Below are positions 16,588 through 24,230 of a DNA stretch of 64,000 nt, in pieces (position 1 is the first letter of the stretch; each line of letters opens with the position of its first letter). The stretch lies in assembly GCF_015355625.1 (NCBI RefSeq), contig NZ_JACLAF010000008.1, positions 1-64,000 on the forward strand. The letters run 5' to 3'. Source of the DNA: Tamlana sp. I1. Lineage in GTDB: Bacteria > Bacteroidota > Bacteroidia > Flavobacteriales > Flavobacteriaceae. The position numbers and the translations under genes were made by a program. The notes under the pieces were generated by a model. That model saw only the letters and a list, made by a program, of their open reading frames with translations, searched no databases and had not been told where the DNA came from.

Positions 16588-17046
16588 GTGCAGTATCAAG
16601 CAGAATCGCCCGAAGATTATATTAGTCAGTTACCTGAAGACAGAAAAGCACCTATTTCTAAACTTAGGGAAGTCATAAAAGAAAACCTTCCGAAGGGATT
16701 TCAAGAAGGCATACAATACGGTATGGTTGGTTATTTCGTGCCGCATAGCATTTATCCAGATGGTTACCATTGCAATCCTAAAGAGCCTTTGCCGTTTATG
16801 AGTTTTGCTTCTCAAAAAAACTCAATAAACCTTTATCATAGCGGTATTTATGCCATTCCAGAATTGTACGATTGGTTTGTTGCCGAATACCCGAAATACA
16901 GCAAACTCAAGTTAGACATGGGGAAAAGCTGTATCCGGTTTAAAAAAGTAGAAGCTATTCCGTTTGAACTTATTGCCGAATTATGCCAAAAATTAACCGT
17001 GGAAGAATGGATTGCGGTTTATGAGAAGGCCATTAAAAAGAATTAA
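16588..17046 (+). CDS. DUF1801 / YdhG-like protein
   Basis: A 152-residue cytoplasmic protein of the DUF1801 (YdhG/YjbR/CyaY-like fold) group. Typical parts are the N-terminal SPEDYISQLPEDRKAPISKL, the central MVGYFVP, the SQKNSINLYHSG segment and GKSCIRFKK. The first in-frame start that includes the whole domain is GTG 16588; the first ATG would remove about 45 conserved residues. It begins 21 bases after the dehydrogenase stop. Function unknown; relatives are linked to iron handling or stress, without proof. Confidence 0.8.
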   Translation: MQYQAESPEDYISQLPEDRKAPISKLREVIKENLPKGFQEGIQYGMVGYFVPHSIYPDGYHCNPKEPLPFMSFASQKNSINLYHSGIYAIPELYDWFVAEYPKYSKLKLDMGKSCIRFKKVEAIPFELIAELCQKLTVEEWIAVYEKAIKKN

Positions 17047-17092
17047 AAAGTAATCTGTTTTCACTTCTGTGGCATTATAAAAATTTTAATTG

Positions 17093-17479
17093 ATGAAGAA
17101 ACGCGTAACAGGCATTGGTGGTCTATTTTTTAAATCGGAAGATCCAAAAGCATTAAAAGATTGGTATAAAAAGCATTTGGGATTTAATACCGATGATTAT
17201 GGGTGCACTTTTTGGTGGAAGGATGAAAACGGTGAAAAGTGTTCAACACAATGGAGTCCGTTTCCCGAAAACACCAGTTATTTTGAGCCTTCAAAAAAAG
17301 ACTGCATGTTTAATTATCGCGTTGAAAATCTAGAGGAGTTACTTAAAGTTTTAAAAGAAGAAGGCGTTACCATTGTTGGCGAAATGCAAACTTTTGATTA
17401 TGGTAAGTTTGGATGGATTTTAGATAACGAAGGAAACAAAATAGAACTATGGGAGCCTATCGATAAGGCTTTTTTGTAA
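17093..17479 (+). CDS. VOC-family (glyoxalase/dioxygenase fold) protein
   Basis: A 128-residue protein of the vicinal oxygen chelate fold. It starts at ATG 17093 (MKKRVTGIGGLFF). Two beta-alpha-beta-beta-beta modules are visible: ALKDWYKKHLGFN in the first and the ending GNKIELWEP in the second, whose Glu is the usual metal ligand. The first module lacks an evident His/Glu ligand at its start, so metal binding is uncertain. Many relatives are annotated as bleomycin resistance or glyoxalase, but no substrate can be named. Confidence 0.8.
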   Translation: MKKRVTGIGGLFFKSEDPKALKDWYKKHLGFNTDDYGCTFWWKDENGEKCSTQWSPFPENTSYFEPSKKDCMFNYRVENLEELLKVLKEEGVTIVGEMQTFDYGKFGWILDNEGNKIELWEPIDKAFL

Positions 17480-17507
17480 CTTCGTTCCGTATTCCAAAAT
17501 CAATTTA

Positions 17508-18272
17508 TTGAATTACTCCGAACTTCTTCAAGCCTATCATCTAACCACAATACAGTGGGTGACCATCAGTTTAGCCGTTTTTTTATTAGGTCTTTCAAAA
17601 TCAGGAATTAAAGGCATTGGGATTATCATCGTGGTTATTATGGCTTTTGTTTTTGGCGAAAAAGCATCAACTGGTGTTTTGCTGCCTTTATTAGTTGTTG
17701 CCGATGTATTTGCGGTTATTTATTACAACCGCCACGCCCAATGGAAATACATTGGAAAACTCTTACCATGGATGATTATTGGTGTTTTAGTTGGTGTTTG
17801 GATAGGAAACGATATTTCCGAGCTTATCTTTAAACGATTAATGGCCGTAATTATCATTGTTTCGGTAGGTATTATGTTTTACATGGAGCGCCGAAAAACG
17901 AGTCCCATACCAACTAAACCTATTTTCTCTGGAACCGCAGGTTTTTTAACAGGGTTTGCAACGATGATTGGAAATTTAGCTGGACCAATTTCAAACATTT
18001 ATTTTTTAGCAATTCGCTTTCCGAAGAATGAATTTATTGGTACTGCAGCATGGTTGTTTTTTATAATCAATGTGTTTAAACTGCCTTTCCATATTTTTGT
18101 TTGGAAAACGGTAAGTGTTGAAAGTTTGGTGCTAAATTCGGTATTAGTTCCTGTAGTGATTGTTGGTTTTTTTGTGGGTGTTTATCTTGTGAAATTCATT
18201 TCAAATTTAAATTACAGACGCTTCATTTTAATAATAACGGCCATAGGAGGTATTGTTATGTTATTTAGATAA
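17508..18272 (+). CDS. TauE/SafE-family (TSUP) membrane transporter
   Basis: A 254-residue inner-membrane protein with about eight hydrophobic segments. LAVFLLGLSKSGIKGIGI near residues 25-42 and the second-half GFLTGFATMIGNLAGPISNIYFLA region are the two family repeats of the TSUP transporters, which export or import sulfite, sulfoacetate or other organosulfur anions. The start is TTG 17508; no ATG exists before the first membrane segment. The specific substrate is not evident from neighbours. Confidence 0.85.
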   Translation: MNYSELLQAYHLTTIQWVTISLAVFLLGLSKSGIKGIGIIIVVIMAFVFGEKASTGVLLPLLVVADVFAVIYYNRHAQWKYIGKLLPWMIIGVLVGVWIGNDISELIFKRLMAVIIIVSVGIMFYMERRKTSPIPTKPIFSGTAGFLTGFATMIGNLAGPISNIYFLAIRFPKNEFIGTAAWLFFIINVFKLPFHIFVWKTVSVESLVLNSVLVPVVIVGFFVGVYLVKFISNLNYRRFILIITAIGGIVMLFR

Positions 18273-18326
18273 ATGCGAACCTGATTTTTTTCTAAATTTA
18301 CTGTTGAAAATAAATGACATCAAACT

Positions 18327-18731
18327 ATGACCGAAGATAAAAACACGAATAACGACTTAAACAAGGCCTTCGACAGTGCCAAGGAAAAAGCTAAGGGATT
18401 TGCAGAAGAAGCTAAAGAAACGGCTTCAGAATTCGCCGAAAACGCCAAAGAAACTTTTGGCTCTAGCGATAATCAAAAAGTATTGGCAGGCATTTTAGCG
18501 CTACTTTTTGGAGCTTTTGGAGTTCATAAATTTATTTTAGGCTATAATAAAGAAGGCGGAATCCTTTTAGGAATTACGGTATTAGGAATGGTTCTTTCCT
18601 GTGTGGGCGTAGGCGCTTTGTTTGTTTGGATGCCTGGAGCCGTAGGTTTTATTGAAGGTATTATCTATTTAACAAAATCGGATGCCGATTTTTATAATAC
18701 CTATCAAGTTGGGAAAAAACCTTGGTTTTAA
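18327..18731 (+). CDS. TM2-domain protein with amphipathic LEA-like N-terminus
   Basis: A 134-residue membrane protein. Residues about 50-115 hold the TM2 domain: VLAGILALLFGAFGVHKFILG, a short turn (YNKEGG) and a second helix pair. The first 48 residues are a highly charged, Ala-rich helix with repeats of KEKAKGFAEEAKETASEFAE type, similar in periodicity to late-embryogenesis-abundant or apolipophorin-like helices. This could lie along a membrane surface. Function of bacterial TM2 proteins is unknown. Confidence 0.85.
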   Translation: MTEDKNTNNDLNKAFDSAKEKAKGFAEEAKETASEFAENAKETFGSSDNQKVLAGILALLFGAFGVHKFILGYNKEGGILLGITVLGMVLSCVGVGALFVWMPGAVGFIEGIIYLTKSDADFYNTYQVGKKPWF

Positions 18732-18773
18732 ATACTGTGAGATAATTTAATTTTTACGAAGTGCTAATATATT

Positions 18774-18912
18774 AAAAGAGGCTATCTGAAAAGTCAGTTA
18801 TATTTGATTTGTCAGGTTGAGCTTGTCGAGTCTGATAGGGATTAGCAATCAGTTAAAGATATTTCGACAAACTTAATATGATATCAATTATACTTTTCAG
18901 GGAGCCTCTTTT
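18774..18912. repeat. 139-base element with near-perfect terminal inverted repeats
   Basis: The ends AAAAGAGGCT (18774-18783) and AGCCTCTTTT (18903-18912) pair perfectly, as do CTGAAAAG (18786-18793) and CTTTTCAG (18893-18900), giving two 10- and 8-bp blocks with 2-base mismatches between. The interior carries TCAGGTTGAGCTTGTCGAG and a weak second hairpin (CTGAT/ATCAG). It lies between convergent genes and could be a MITE- or REP-like element that also acts as a bidirectional terminator. Confidence 0.5.
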
Positions 18913-18931
18913 TATTGTTATGTATGTAGGC

Positions 18932-19321
18932 TTACTCGGTACCTATTTGATTGATGTCTTCGGTGTTCGATTTTGGATTTGGTCCCCATTCATTAGTTCC
19001 CGGTTTACTATCGGTAACTAATAAAACCAATAACCAAATAGTTCCTATTAAAGGAATTAAAATGATGAAAAACATCCAGCCACTTTTTCCAACATCGTGT
19101 AAACGGCGTACCGTTACAGCTAATCCAGGTATAAATACAACTAAGCTATATAATAAGGAAATAGCACCTCCATATTCGTTTAAAGTCCCTAATAGGCTGT
19201 CTAAAATTGAGGCTATTATCGAGAAGATAACATTGAACAAAACAAACATCCAGTATTCTTTTCGTCTTGCACGCCCTTTAAAGTTTGCGTAATCTTTTAA
19301 TACTTTTAAATACCAATTCAT
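18932..19321 (-). CDS. DUF805 membrane protein
   Basis: A 129-residue inner-membrane protein of the DUF805 family. It starts at ATG 19321 (MNWYLKVLKDYANFKGRARR); the family's conserved opening is the FKGRARRKEYW segment, followed by four hydrophobic helices and RLHDVGKSGWMFF, the second hallmark. A longer frame upstream lacks conservation and overlaps the promoter box. The tail is soluble with Asn/Gly. Function unknown. It is convergent with the TM2 gene. Confidence 0.9.
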   Translation of the reverse strand: MNWYLKVLKDYANFKGRARRKEYWMFVLFNVIFSIIASILDSLLGTLNEYGGAISLLYSLVVFIPGLAVTVRRLHDVGKSGWMFFIILIPLIGTIWLLVLLVTDSKPGTNEWGPNPKSNTEDINQIGTE

Positions 19322-19351
19322 AAAAAGGTTGATTTTTGAGGTTAATATTCT

Positions 19352-19359
19352 CAAATATA
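19352..19359 (-). promoter_or_regulatory. -7 promoter box of the DUF805 gene (TATATTTG)
   Basis: On the minus strand this reads TATATTTG, an exact TAnnTTTG match 31 bases before the ATG at 19321. It also argues against the longer start at 19354. Confidence 0.5.
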
Positions 19360-19419
19360 GCTTTTTAATTTAGAATGGTAAGAAGGAAAGAGGTTGGCTA
19401 TTTAATCAATAATCAATAA

Positions 19420-21264
19420 TCAATTTCCCTCCTCTTCTTCCTTTTTAACGTCTTTAAATTTGCTTTCCAACTCTGCTTGAAATTCTTCCATAACAGGGCG
19501 AACGGTACTTTCAGGTAAATCAGCAATTTTAATATACATCAAACCATCAACCGAATTATTAAATAAAGGGTCTACATTAAAAGCTACCAAACGTGCGTTT
19601 TGCTTAATGTATTTTTTAAGGAGTACCGGTAGGCGTAAAGCACCTGGTTCTATTTCATCAATAATCCTGTCGAATTTATTCAAATCCGCTTCGGTTTCAT
19701 CAAAAACAAAATCTTTATCGGCGTCTTTTAGCTTTACTTTAAATTCTTTTTTAGGACGAACATATTGCGCGATATACGGATCGTAATAATGCGATTTCAT
19801 AAATTCAATCATCAAAGACTTAGAGAAATTTGAAAACTGATTGCTAATACTTACGCCTCCAATAAGGTATTTATGCTCTGGGAAACGCAGGGTGGTATGT
19901 ACAATGCCTTTCCAAAGTAAAAATAAAGGCATGGGTTTTTGTTGGTATTCTTTAATAATAAAAGCACGCCCCATTTCAATAGATTGGCTCATCATTTTAT
20001 GCAATTCAGGCTCAAATCGAAATAGGTCTTGAAGGTAAAAACCATCAATACCATAAGCTTTATATATTTGAGATCCCATACCCATTCTGTATGCGCCAGC
20101 AAGGATTTTGTTCTCATTATCCCAAAGAAACATGTGGTGATAATAATTATCAAAAGGATCTAAATCGATGGCTTCATTGGTGCCTTCGCCAACTTCTCGA
20201 AATGTAATTTCACGAAGTCTGCCAATTTCACGAAGTATGTGTGGTATTTTTTTAGGTTGTGCCAAAAACACTTCGTAATTCTTACTTTCTAATAGGCGCG
20301 CATCATTTTTTCTTAAGGCGTCAACTTCCTTAATCATTAAAGCCTGATCGACTGGCGTAACAATGTTTTTGGGTAGTTTATGGGTTTTTAAAGTAGACGA
20401 AAAATTATCCAACATTTTGGGTTTGTCTTCAAACGAATTTGAAAGCATATAGGTTTTACGTCTTAAAAACTCTGTAAATCCTTTTAGGGTGGTGTGTTCT
20501 TTTTGGTCGTCAACCGAAATAGGTTTACCTATACGAACCCGAATAATACGGTTTTTTTGAGTGAGTAATTCCGATGGTAATTTCGCGGTCCTAAACGTAT
20601 CGCTAATTTTAGAAAGCTTATAAAATAACGGACTATTTTTAGCGTGAAAGTAAATAGGAACTACAGGAACGCCAGCTTTTTTCACCAATTTCATAGCGGC
20701 TTCTTCCCAAGGTTTATCAACTACCAATTTACCGTCGCGATAGGTAGACACTTCCCCGGCAGGGAAAATCCCTAGAGGATGTCCTTCCCGCAAATGCAGA
20801 ATGGCGTTTTTAAATCCGGCAATACTAGATTTCGCATCTTTATGCCCTTCAAAAGGGTTTACAGGCATAATGTATGGCTTTAATGGCTCGATACGATGCA
20901 ATAAAAAGTTGGCTATAATTTTAAAATCTTTACGCTGTTCTAGCATCAATTTAAGCAGTAAAATACCATCGATACCACCAAGCGGATGATTAGAAATGGT
21001 TACATAGGCCCCGTCTTTTGGTAAACGCTTTAAGTCTTCTTCGGGGATTTCAAATTTTATTTGAAAATCGTCTAAAACACCATCTAAAAATGGTAAATCA
21101 TTTAAGTGTTTATTGCGGTTGTAAACTTTGTTGAGGGTAGATATTTTAAGCACTTTCATTAAAAGCCACCCAGCAAACGTGCCAACAAATCCATACTTGT
21201 CCAGTTGTATGGCTTTTGCAACTTCTTTAGAGGTTACTAATCCTAAATCTTGCGGTTTACTCAT
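19420..21264 (-). CDS. olsF: Bifunctional acyltransferase, OlsF-like (ornithine-type lipid synthesis)
   Basis: A two-domain 614-residue enzyme. Residues about 60-275 are a PlsC-type O-acyltransferase with NHPLGGID (92-99) and FPAGEVS (167-173). Residues about 320-530 are a GNAT-like N-acyltransferase of the OlsB type, with RLREITFREVGEG, LAGAYRMGMG and GRAFIIKEYQ. This architecture matches OlsF, shown in Serratia and Flavobacterium johnsoniae to make ornithine lipid in one protein: N-acylation of the amino acid, then O-acylation. Which amino acid is used here is not certain, since other Bacteroidota make glycine lipids. It follows aspartate kinase by 22 bases. Confidence 0.82.
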   Translation of the reverse strand: MSKPQDLGLVTSKEVAKAIQLDKYGFVGTFAGWLLMKVLKISTLNKVYNRNKHLNDLPFLDGVLDDFQIKFEIPEEDLKRLPKDGAYVTISNHPLGGIDGILLLKLMLEQRKDFKIIANFLLHRIEPLKPYIMPVNPFEGHKDAKSSIAGFKNAILHLREGHPLGIFPAGEVSTYRDGKLVVDKPWEEAAMKLVKKAGVPVVPIYFHAKNSPLFYKLSKISDTFRTAKLPSELLTQKNRIIRVRIGKPISVDDQKEHTTLKGFTEFLRRKTYMLSNSFEDKPKMLDNFSSTLKTHKLPKNIVTPVDQALMIKEVDALRKNDARLLESKNYEVFLAQPKKIPHILREIGRLREITFREVGEGTNEAIDLDPFDNYYHHMFLWDNENKILAGAYRMGMGSQIYKAYGIDGFYLQDLFRFEPELHKMMSQSIEMGRAFIIKEYQQKPMPLFLLWKGIVHTTLRFPEHKYLIGGVSISNQFSNFSKSLMIEFMKSHYYDPYIAQYVRPKKEFKVKLKDADKDFVFDETEADLNKFDRIIDEIEPGALRLPVLLKKYIKQNARLVAFNVDPLFNNSVDGLMYIKIADLPESTVRPVMEEFQAELESKFKDVKKEEEEGN

Positions 21265-21286
21265 GGCTGTAAATGTACTAAAATGT

Positions 21287-22537
21287 TTATTTAGTTACTA
21301 CTTGCGTGGTTACTTGGGTTAATTGTTTTAATAACACCGTTTTATCGGTTTCTATTTGCTGAATAGCTTGGGTATTGTAATGCCTAATCGTGTATAGAGA
21401 CACATTTTCATGGCAAGTTACTTTAAATTTTGCTTTTAAGTGCTGTAATAATTTGTTAAGATTATTGTAAATATTATCAACGCAAACCGAAAAGCTAATG
21501 GCCGAATTTTGTATCACATTAACTTTCATTTTATACTGGTGTAGTAAGCTGAAAATTTCACTAATATTTTCTTCAACGATATATGAAAAATCCAAAGAAG
21601 ATAAGGAAATAAGCACTTGGTCTTTCTTCACAATAAAACATGGAACTTTAGGCTCTAAATCGGTGTTTTTTCCAATTTGTGTTCCAGGTGCTTCCGGATT
21701 TAAAAAGGATTTTACAAACAAAGGGATTTCCTTGCGTTGCAAAGGCTGTAAGGTTTTTGGGTGAATTACAGAGGCTCCATAAAATGCCAATTCTATAGCT
21801 TCTCTATAGGATATTTTATTTAGTAATTTGGCGTTTTCAAAATAACGCGGGTCGGCGTTTAAAACCCCAGGAACATCTTTCCAAATGGTAACACTTTCCG
21901 CATTTAAACAATAGGCGTAAATGGCAGCGGTGTAATCGCTACCCTCGCGACCTAAAGTGGTGGTAAAGTTATGGGAATCGCTTCCTAGAAAACCTTGTGT
22001 AATGTTTAAAACACTGCGGTTGTAATTTTTGGTAATATTTTTTTGAGTGCTTTCCCAGTCTACATTCGCACGGCGGAAGTAGCTATCGGTTTTAATATGA
22101 TCGCGCACATCTATCCAATTGTTTTTTATACCAATGCTGTGTAAATATTCGCTAACAATAGTTGTTGAAATTAATTCGCCATAACCAATAACTTGGTCGT
22201 ACACAAAACTGTAATCGGGCGATTTATTTATTTTGAAGAAGGCATTAAGTTCATTAAAAAAATCGGCTACTTTTTGAAATACAGGATGCTTCTCAAAATC
22301 GAATAAATTAAGTAGTATTTCGTTATGAAACTTCTTTATATCTTGAATCGAGCTTTGTAATTCGCTTTTGTTTTCAAAATAATTTTTAACCACGATTTCT
22401 AAAGCATTGGTGGTTTTTCCCATAGCCGAAACAACGATTAACGTGTTATTATAGCCTGTTTTTTGTAAAACCGAAGCTACATTTTTTACGCTATGGGCAT
22501 CTTTAACAGATGCGCCTCCAAATTTAAATATGCGCAT
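21287..22537 (-). CDS. lysC: Aspartate kinase
   Basis: Phosphorylates aspartate, the first step to lysine/diaminopimelate, threonine and methionine. The 416 residues begin with MRIFKFGGASVKD, the kinase signature, followed by the nucleotide and substrate segments TTLGREGSDYTAAIYA and WKDVPGVLNADPRY. The C-terminal ACT part (about 300-395) is present but weakly conserved, so feedback regulation is unclear. It is monofunctional, without a homoserine dehydrogenase domain. Only one base separates it from the GNAT gene upstream. Confidence 0.93.
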   Translation of the reverse strand: MRIFKFGGASVKDAHSVKNVASVLQKTGYNNTLIVVSAMGKTTNALEIVVKNYFENKSELQSSIQDIKKFHNEILLNLFDFEKHPVFQKVADFFNELNAFFKINKSPDYSFVYDQVIGYGELISTTIVSEYLHSIGIKNNWIDVRDHIKTDSYFRRANVDWESTQKNITKNYNRSVLNITQGFLGSDSHNFTTTLGREGSDYTAAIYAYCLNAESVTIWKDVPGVLNADPRYFENAKLLNKISYREAIELAFYGASVIHPKTLQPLQRKEIPLFVKSFLNPEAPGTQIGKNTDLEPKVPCFIVKKDQVLISLSSLDFSYIVEENISEIFSLLHQYKMKVNVIQNSAISFSVCVDNIYNNLNKLLQHLKAKFKVTCHENVSLYTIRHYNTQAIQQIETDKTVLLKQLTQVTTQVVTK

Positions 22538-22538
22538 T

Positions 22539-23018
22539 TTATAAGTTTGCTACGTAATTTTTAATTCCTGTTTCGTCTAGATGTACTACATCCCAATCGC
22601 GTAAAACACGCGCACCTTTTTTCTCGTAAAGCGCAATGGCAGGTTCGTTCCAATCAATCACTTCCCAATTAATGCGTTTTACGCCTAATTGGTGTCCGTA
22701 TTTAATCACTTCATCTAATAGGGCGGTACCTAAACCTTTTCCGCGCATGGCTTTACTAACAATTAAATCTTCTAAGTGTATAATTTTACCTTTCCAGGTA
22801 GAATAGCGATTGTAAATTAATGCAATGCCTTCAATTTTCGAGTCCACTTCGGCAACAAAACAATGAAAGGCAGGATGTGCTCCAAAACCATCTTGTTCTA
22901 AATCTTTAACGGTTACTTCAACAGCCTCGGGTTCTTTTTCGAAAACGGCTAATTCTTCAATTAAACGATGTACCTGTGGCATATCATTTATTTTGGCATT
23001 TCTAATTGTAAAGTTCAT
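22539..23018 (-). CDS. GNAT-family N-acetyltransferase
   Basis: A 159-residue acetyl-CoA-dependent acyltransferase. The acetyl-CoA loop is visible in VSKAMRGKGLGTALLDEVI (about residues 90-108), and the C-terminal NEPAIALYEKKGARVL is typical of the SSAT/diamine acetyltransferase-like branch. The substrate is not identifiable; an amine or amino acid is likely. It heads the GNAT-lysC-olsF run, preceded by a consensus promoter box. It is divergent from fbp. Confidence 0.9.
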   Translation of the reverse strand: MNFTIRNAKINDMPQVHRLIEELAVFEKEPEAVEVTVKDLEQDGFGAHPAFHCFVAEVDSKIEGIALIYNRYSTWKGKIIHLEDLIVSKAMRGKGLGTALLDEVIKYGHQLGVKRINWEVIDWNEPAIALYEKKGARVLRDWDVVHLDETGIKNYVANL

Positions 23019-23035
23019 TGTAATTGTAAATAAGT

Positions 23036-23043
23036 CAAATATA
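23036..23043 (-). promoter_or_regulatory. -7 promoter box of the GNAT-lysC-olsF run
   Basis: On the minus strand this reads TATATTTG, an exact TAnnTTTG match 17 bases before the GNAT start at 23018. No other promoter is seen before lysC or olsF. Confidence 0.5.
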
Positions 23044-23137
23044 GTTTAAAGTTCATTATTTTCGGTGTATAACTATTACGAAAACGATGTAGTTAGTTAA
23101 AATTTGCAGATATTTGTACAAACAAACAAACTTTTAC

Positions 23138-24151
23138 ATGACTCATAAAAAACAAACTTTAGGCGAGTTTATTATTGAAAACCAATCTTCGTTTCAATAT
23201 TCTTCGGGCGAGTTATCCAGTCTTCTTAATTCTATCCGATTAGCTGCCAAAGTAGTAAATCACGAAGTAAATAAAGCAGGGTTAGTAGATATTATTGGTG
23301 CTGCTGGCGATACGAATATTCAGGGTGAAGACCAGCAGAAATTAGACGTTTATGCTAATGAAAAATTTATTCAAACCTTAACCAAACGAAATATTGTTTG
23401 TGGTATTGCAAGTGAAGAAGAAGATGATTTTATTACGGTTAATAGTCAAGATGAAAATCATCAAAATAAATATGTGGTGTTGATTGATCCCTTAGATGGT
23501 TCTTCAAATATTGATGTGAATGTTTCTGTAGGGACTATTTTTTCAATCTTCAGAAGAGTTACACCTGTTGGAACACCTGTTCAAATTGAAGACTTTCTGC
23601 AAAAAGGAAGCGAACAAGTGGCTGCGGGTTATGTAGTTTATGGTACATCGACTATGTTGGTATACACCACTGGCGATGGCGTTAACGGTTTTACCTTAAA
23701 CCCTGCTATCGGATCATTTTACTTATCACACCCTAATATGACGTATCCAGAAGATGGGCATATTTATTCTGTAAATGAGGGGAACTATATTCATTTTCCG
23801 CAAGGCATAAAAAATTATATCAAATATTGTCAGGAAGAAGAAGGAGATAGGCCTTACACCTCAAGGTATATAGGTTCTTTGGTGTCCGATTTTCATAGAA
23901 ACATGATTAAAGGGGGTATTTATCTTTATCCGCAAAGTTCTAAAAACCCTCAGGGAAAACTGCGTTTACTTTACGAATGTAGCCCTATGGCTTTTTTAGC
24001 CGAACAAGCCAAAGGAAAGGCGAGTGATGGTTTTACAAGAACTTTAGATGTAGAGCCAACTGAATTGCACCAACGTGTACCGTTTATTTGTGGAAGTAAA
24101 AATATGGTTGAAAAAGCTGAGGAATTTATGCGACTTGCGCATTCAAAATAA
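23138..24151 (+). CDS. fbp: Fructose-1,6-bisphosphatase, class I
   Basis: Gluconeogenic enzyme converting fructose 1,6-bisphosphate to fructose 6-phosphate. From ATG 23138 ([12 protein letters not shown]) the protein has 337 residues, normal for class I; a TTG eight codons earlier is not needed. The metal-binding motif [17 protein letters not shown] and the substrate segment [15 protein letters not shown] are intact. It fits an organism feeding on sugar acids and amino acids from algae and needing gluconeogenesis. A bidirectional terminator follows. Confidence 0.96.
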   Translation: MTHKKQTLGEFIIENQSSFQYSSGELSSLLNSIRLAAKVVNHEVNKAGLVDIIGAAGDTNIQGEDQQKLDVYANEKFIQTLTKRNIVCGIASEEEDDFITVNSQDENHQNKYVVLIDPLDGSSNIDVNVSVGTIFSIFRRVTPVGTPVQIEDFLQKGSEQVAAGYVVYGTSTMLVYTTGDGVNGFTLNPAIGSFYLSHPNMTYPEDGHIYSVNEGNYIHFPQGIKNYIKYCQEEEGDRPYTSRYIGSLVSDFHRNMIKGGIYLYPQSSKNPQGKLRLLYECSPMAFLAEQAKGKASDGFTRTLDVEPTELHQRVPFICGSKNMVEKAEEFMRLAHSK

Positions 24152-24177
24152 ATAGAATTCTTAAGTGTTATAATAAC

Positions 24178-24208
24178 AAAAGGCGATGCAAAACAGCATC
24201 GCCTTTTT
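24178..24208. terminator. Bidirectional terminator between fbp and alginate lyase
   Basis: AAAAGGCGATGC (24178-24189) and GCATCGCCTTTT (24196-24207) form a perfect 12-bp stem with a 6-base loop and T/A runs on both sides. It serves both convergent genes. Confidence 0.85.
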
Positions 24209-24230
24209 AGGTTAATTGAGTAAAAGCAAT

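Noticed and set aside
18951-19292. 113-codon plus-strand frame
   Set aside because: Antisense to the DUF805 gene, which has a clear family signature and a promoter box.
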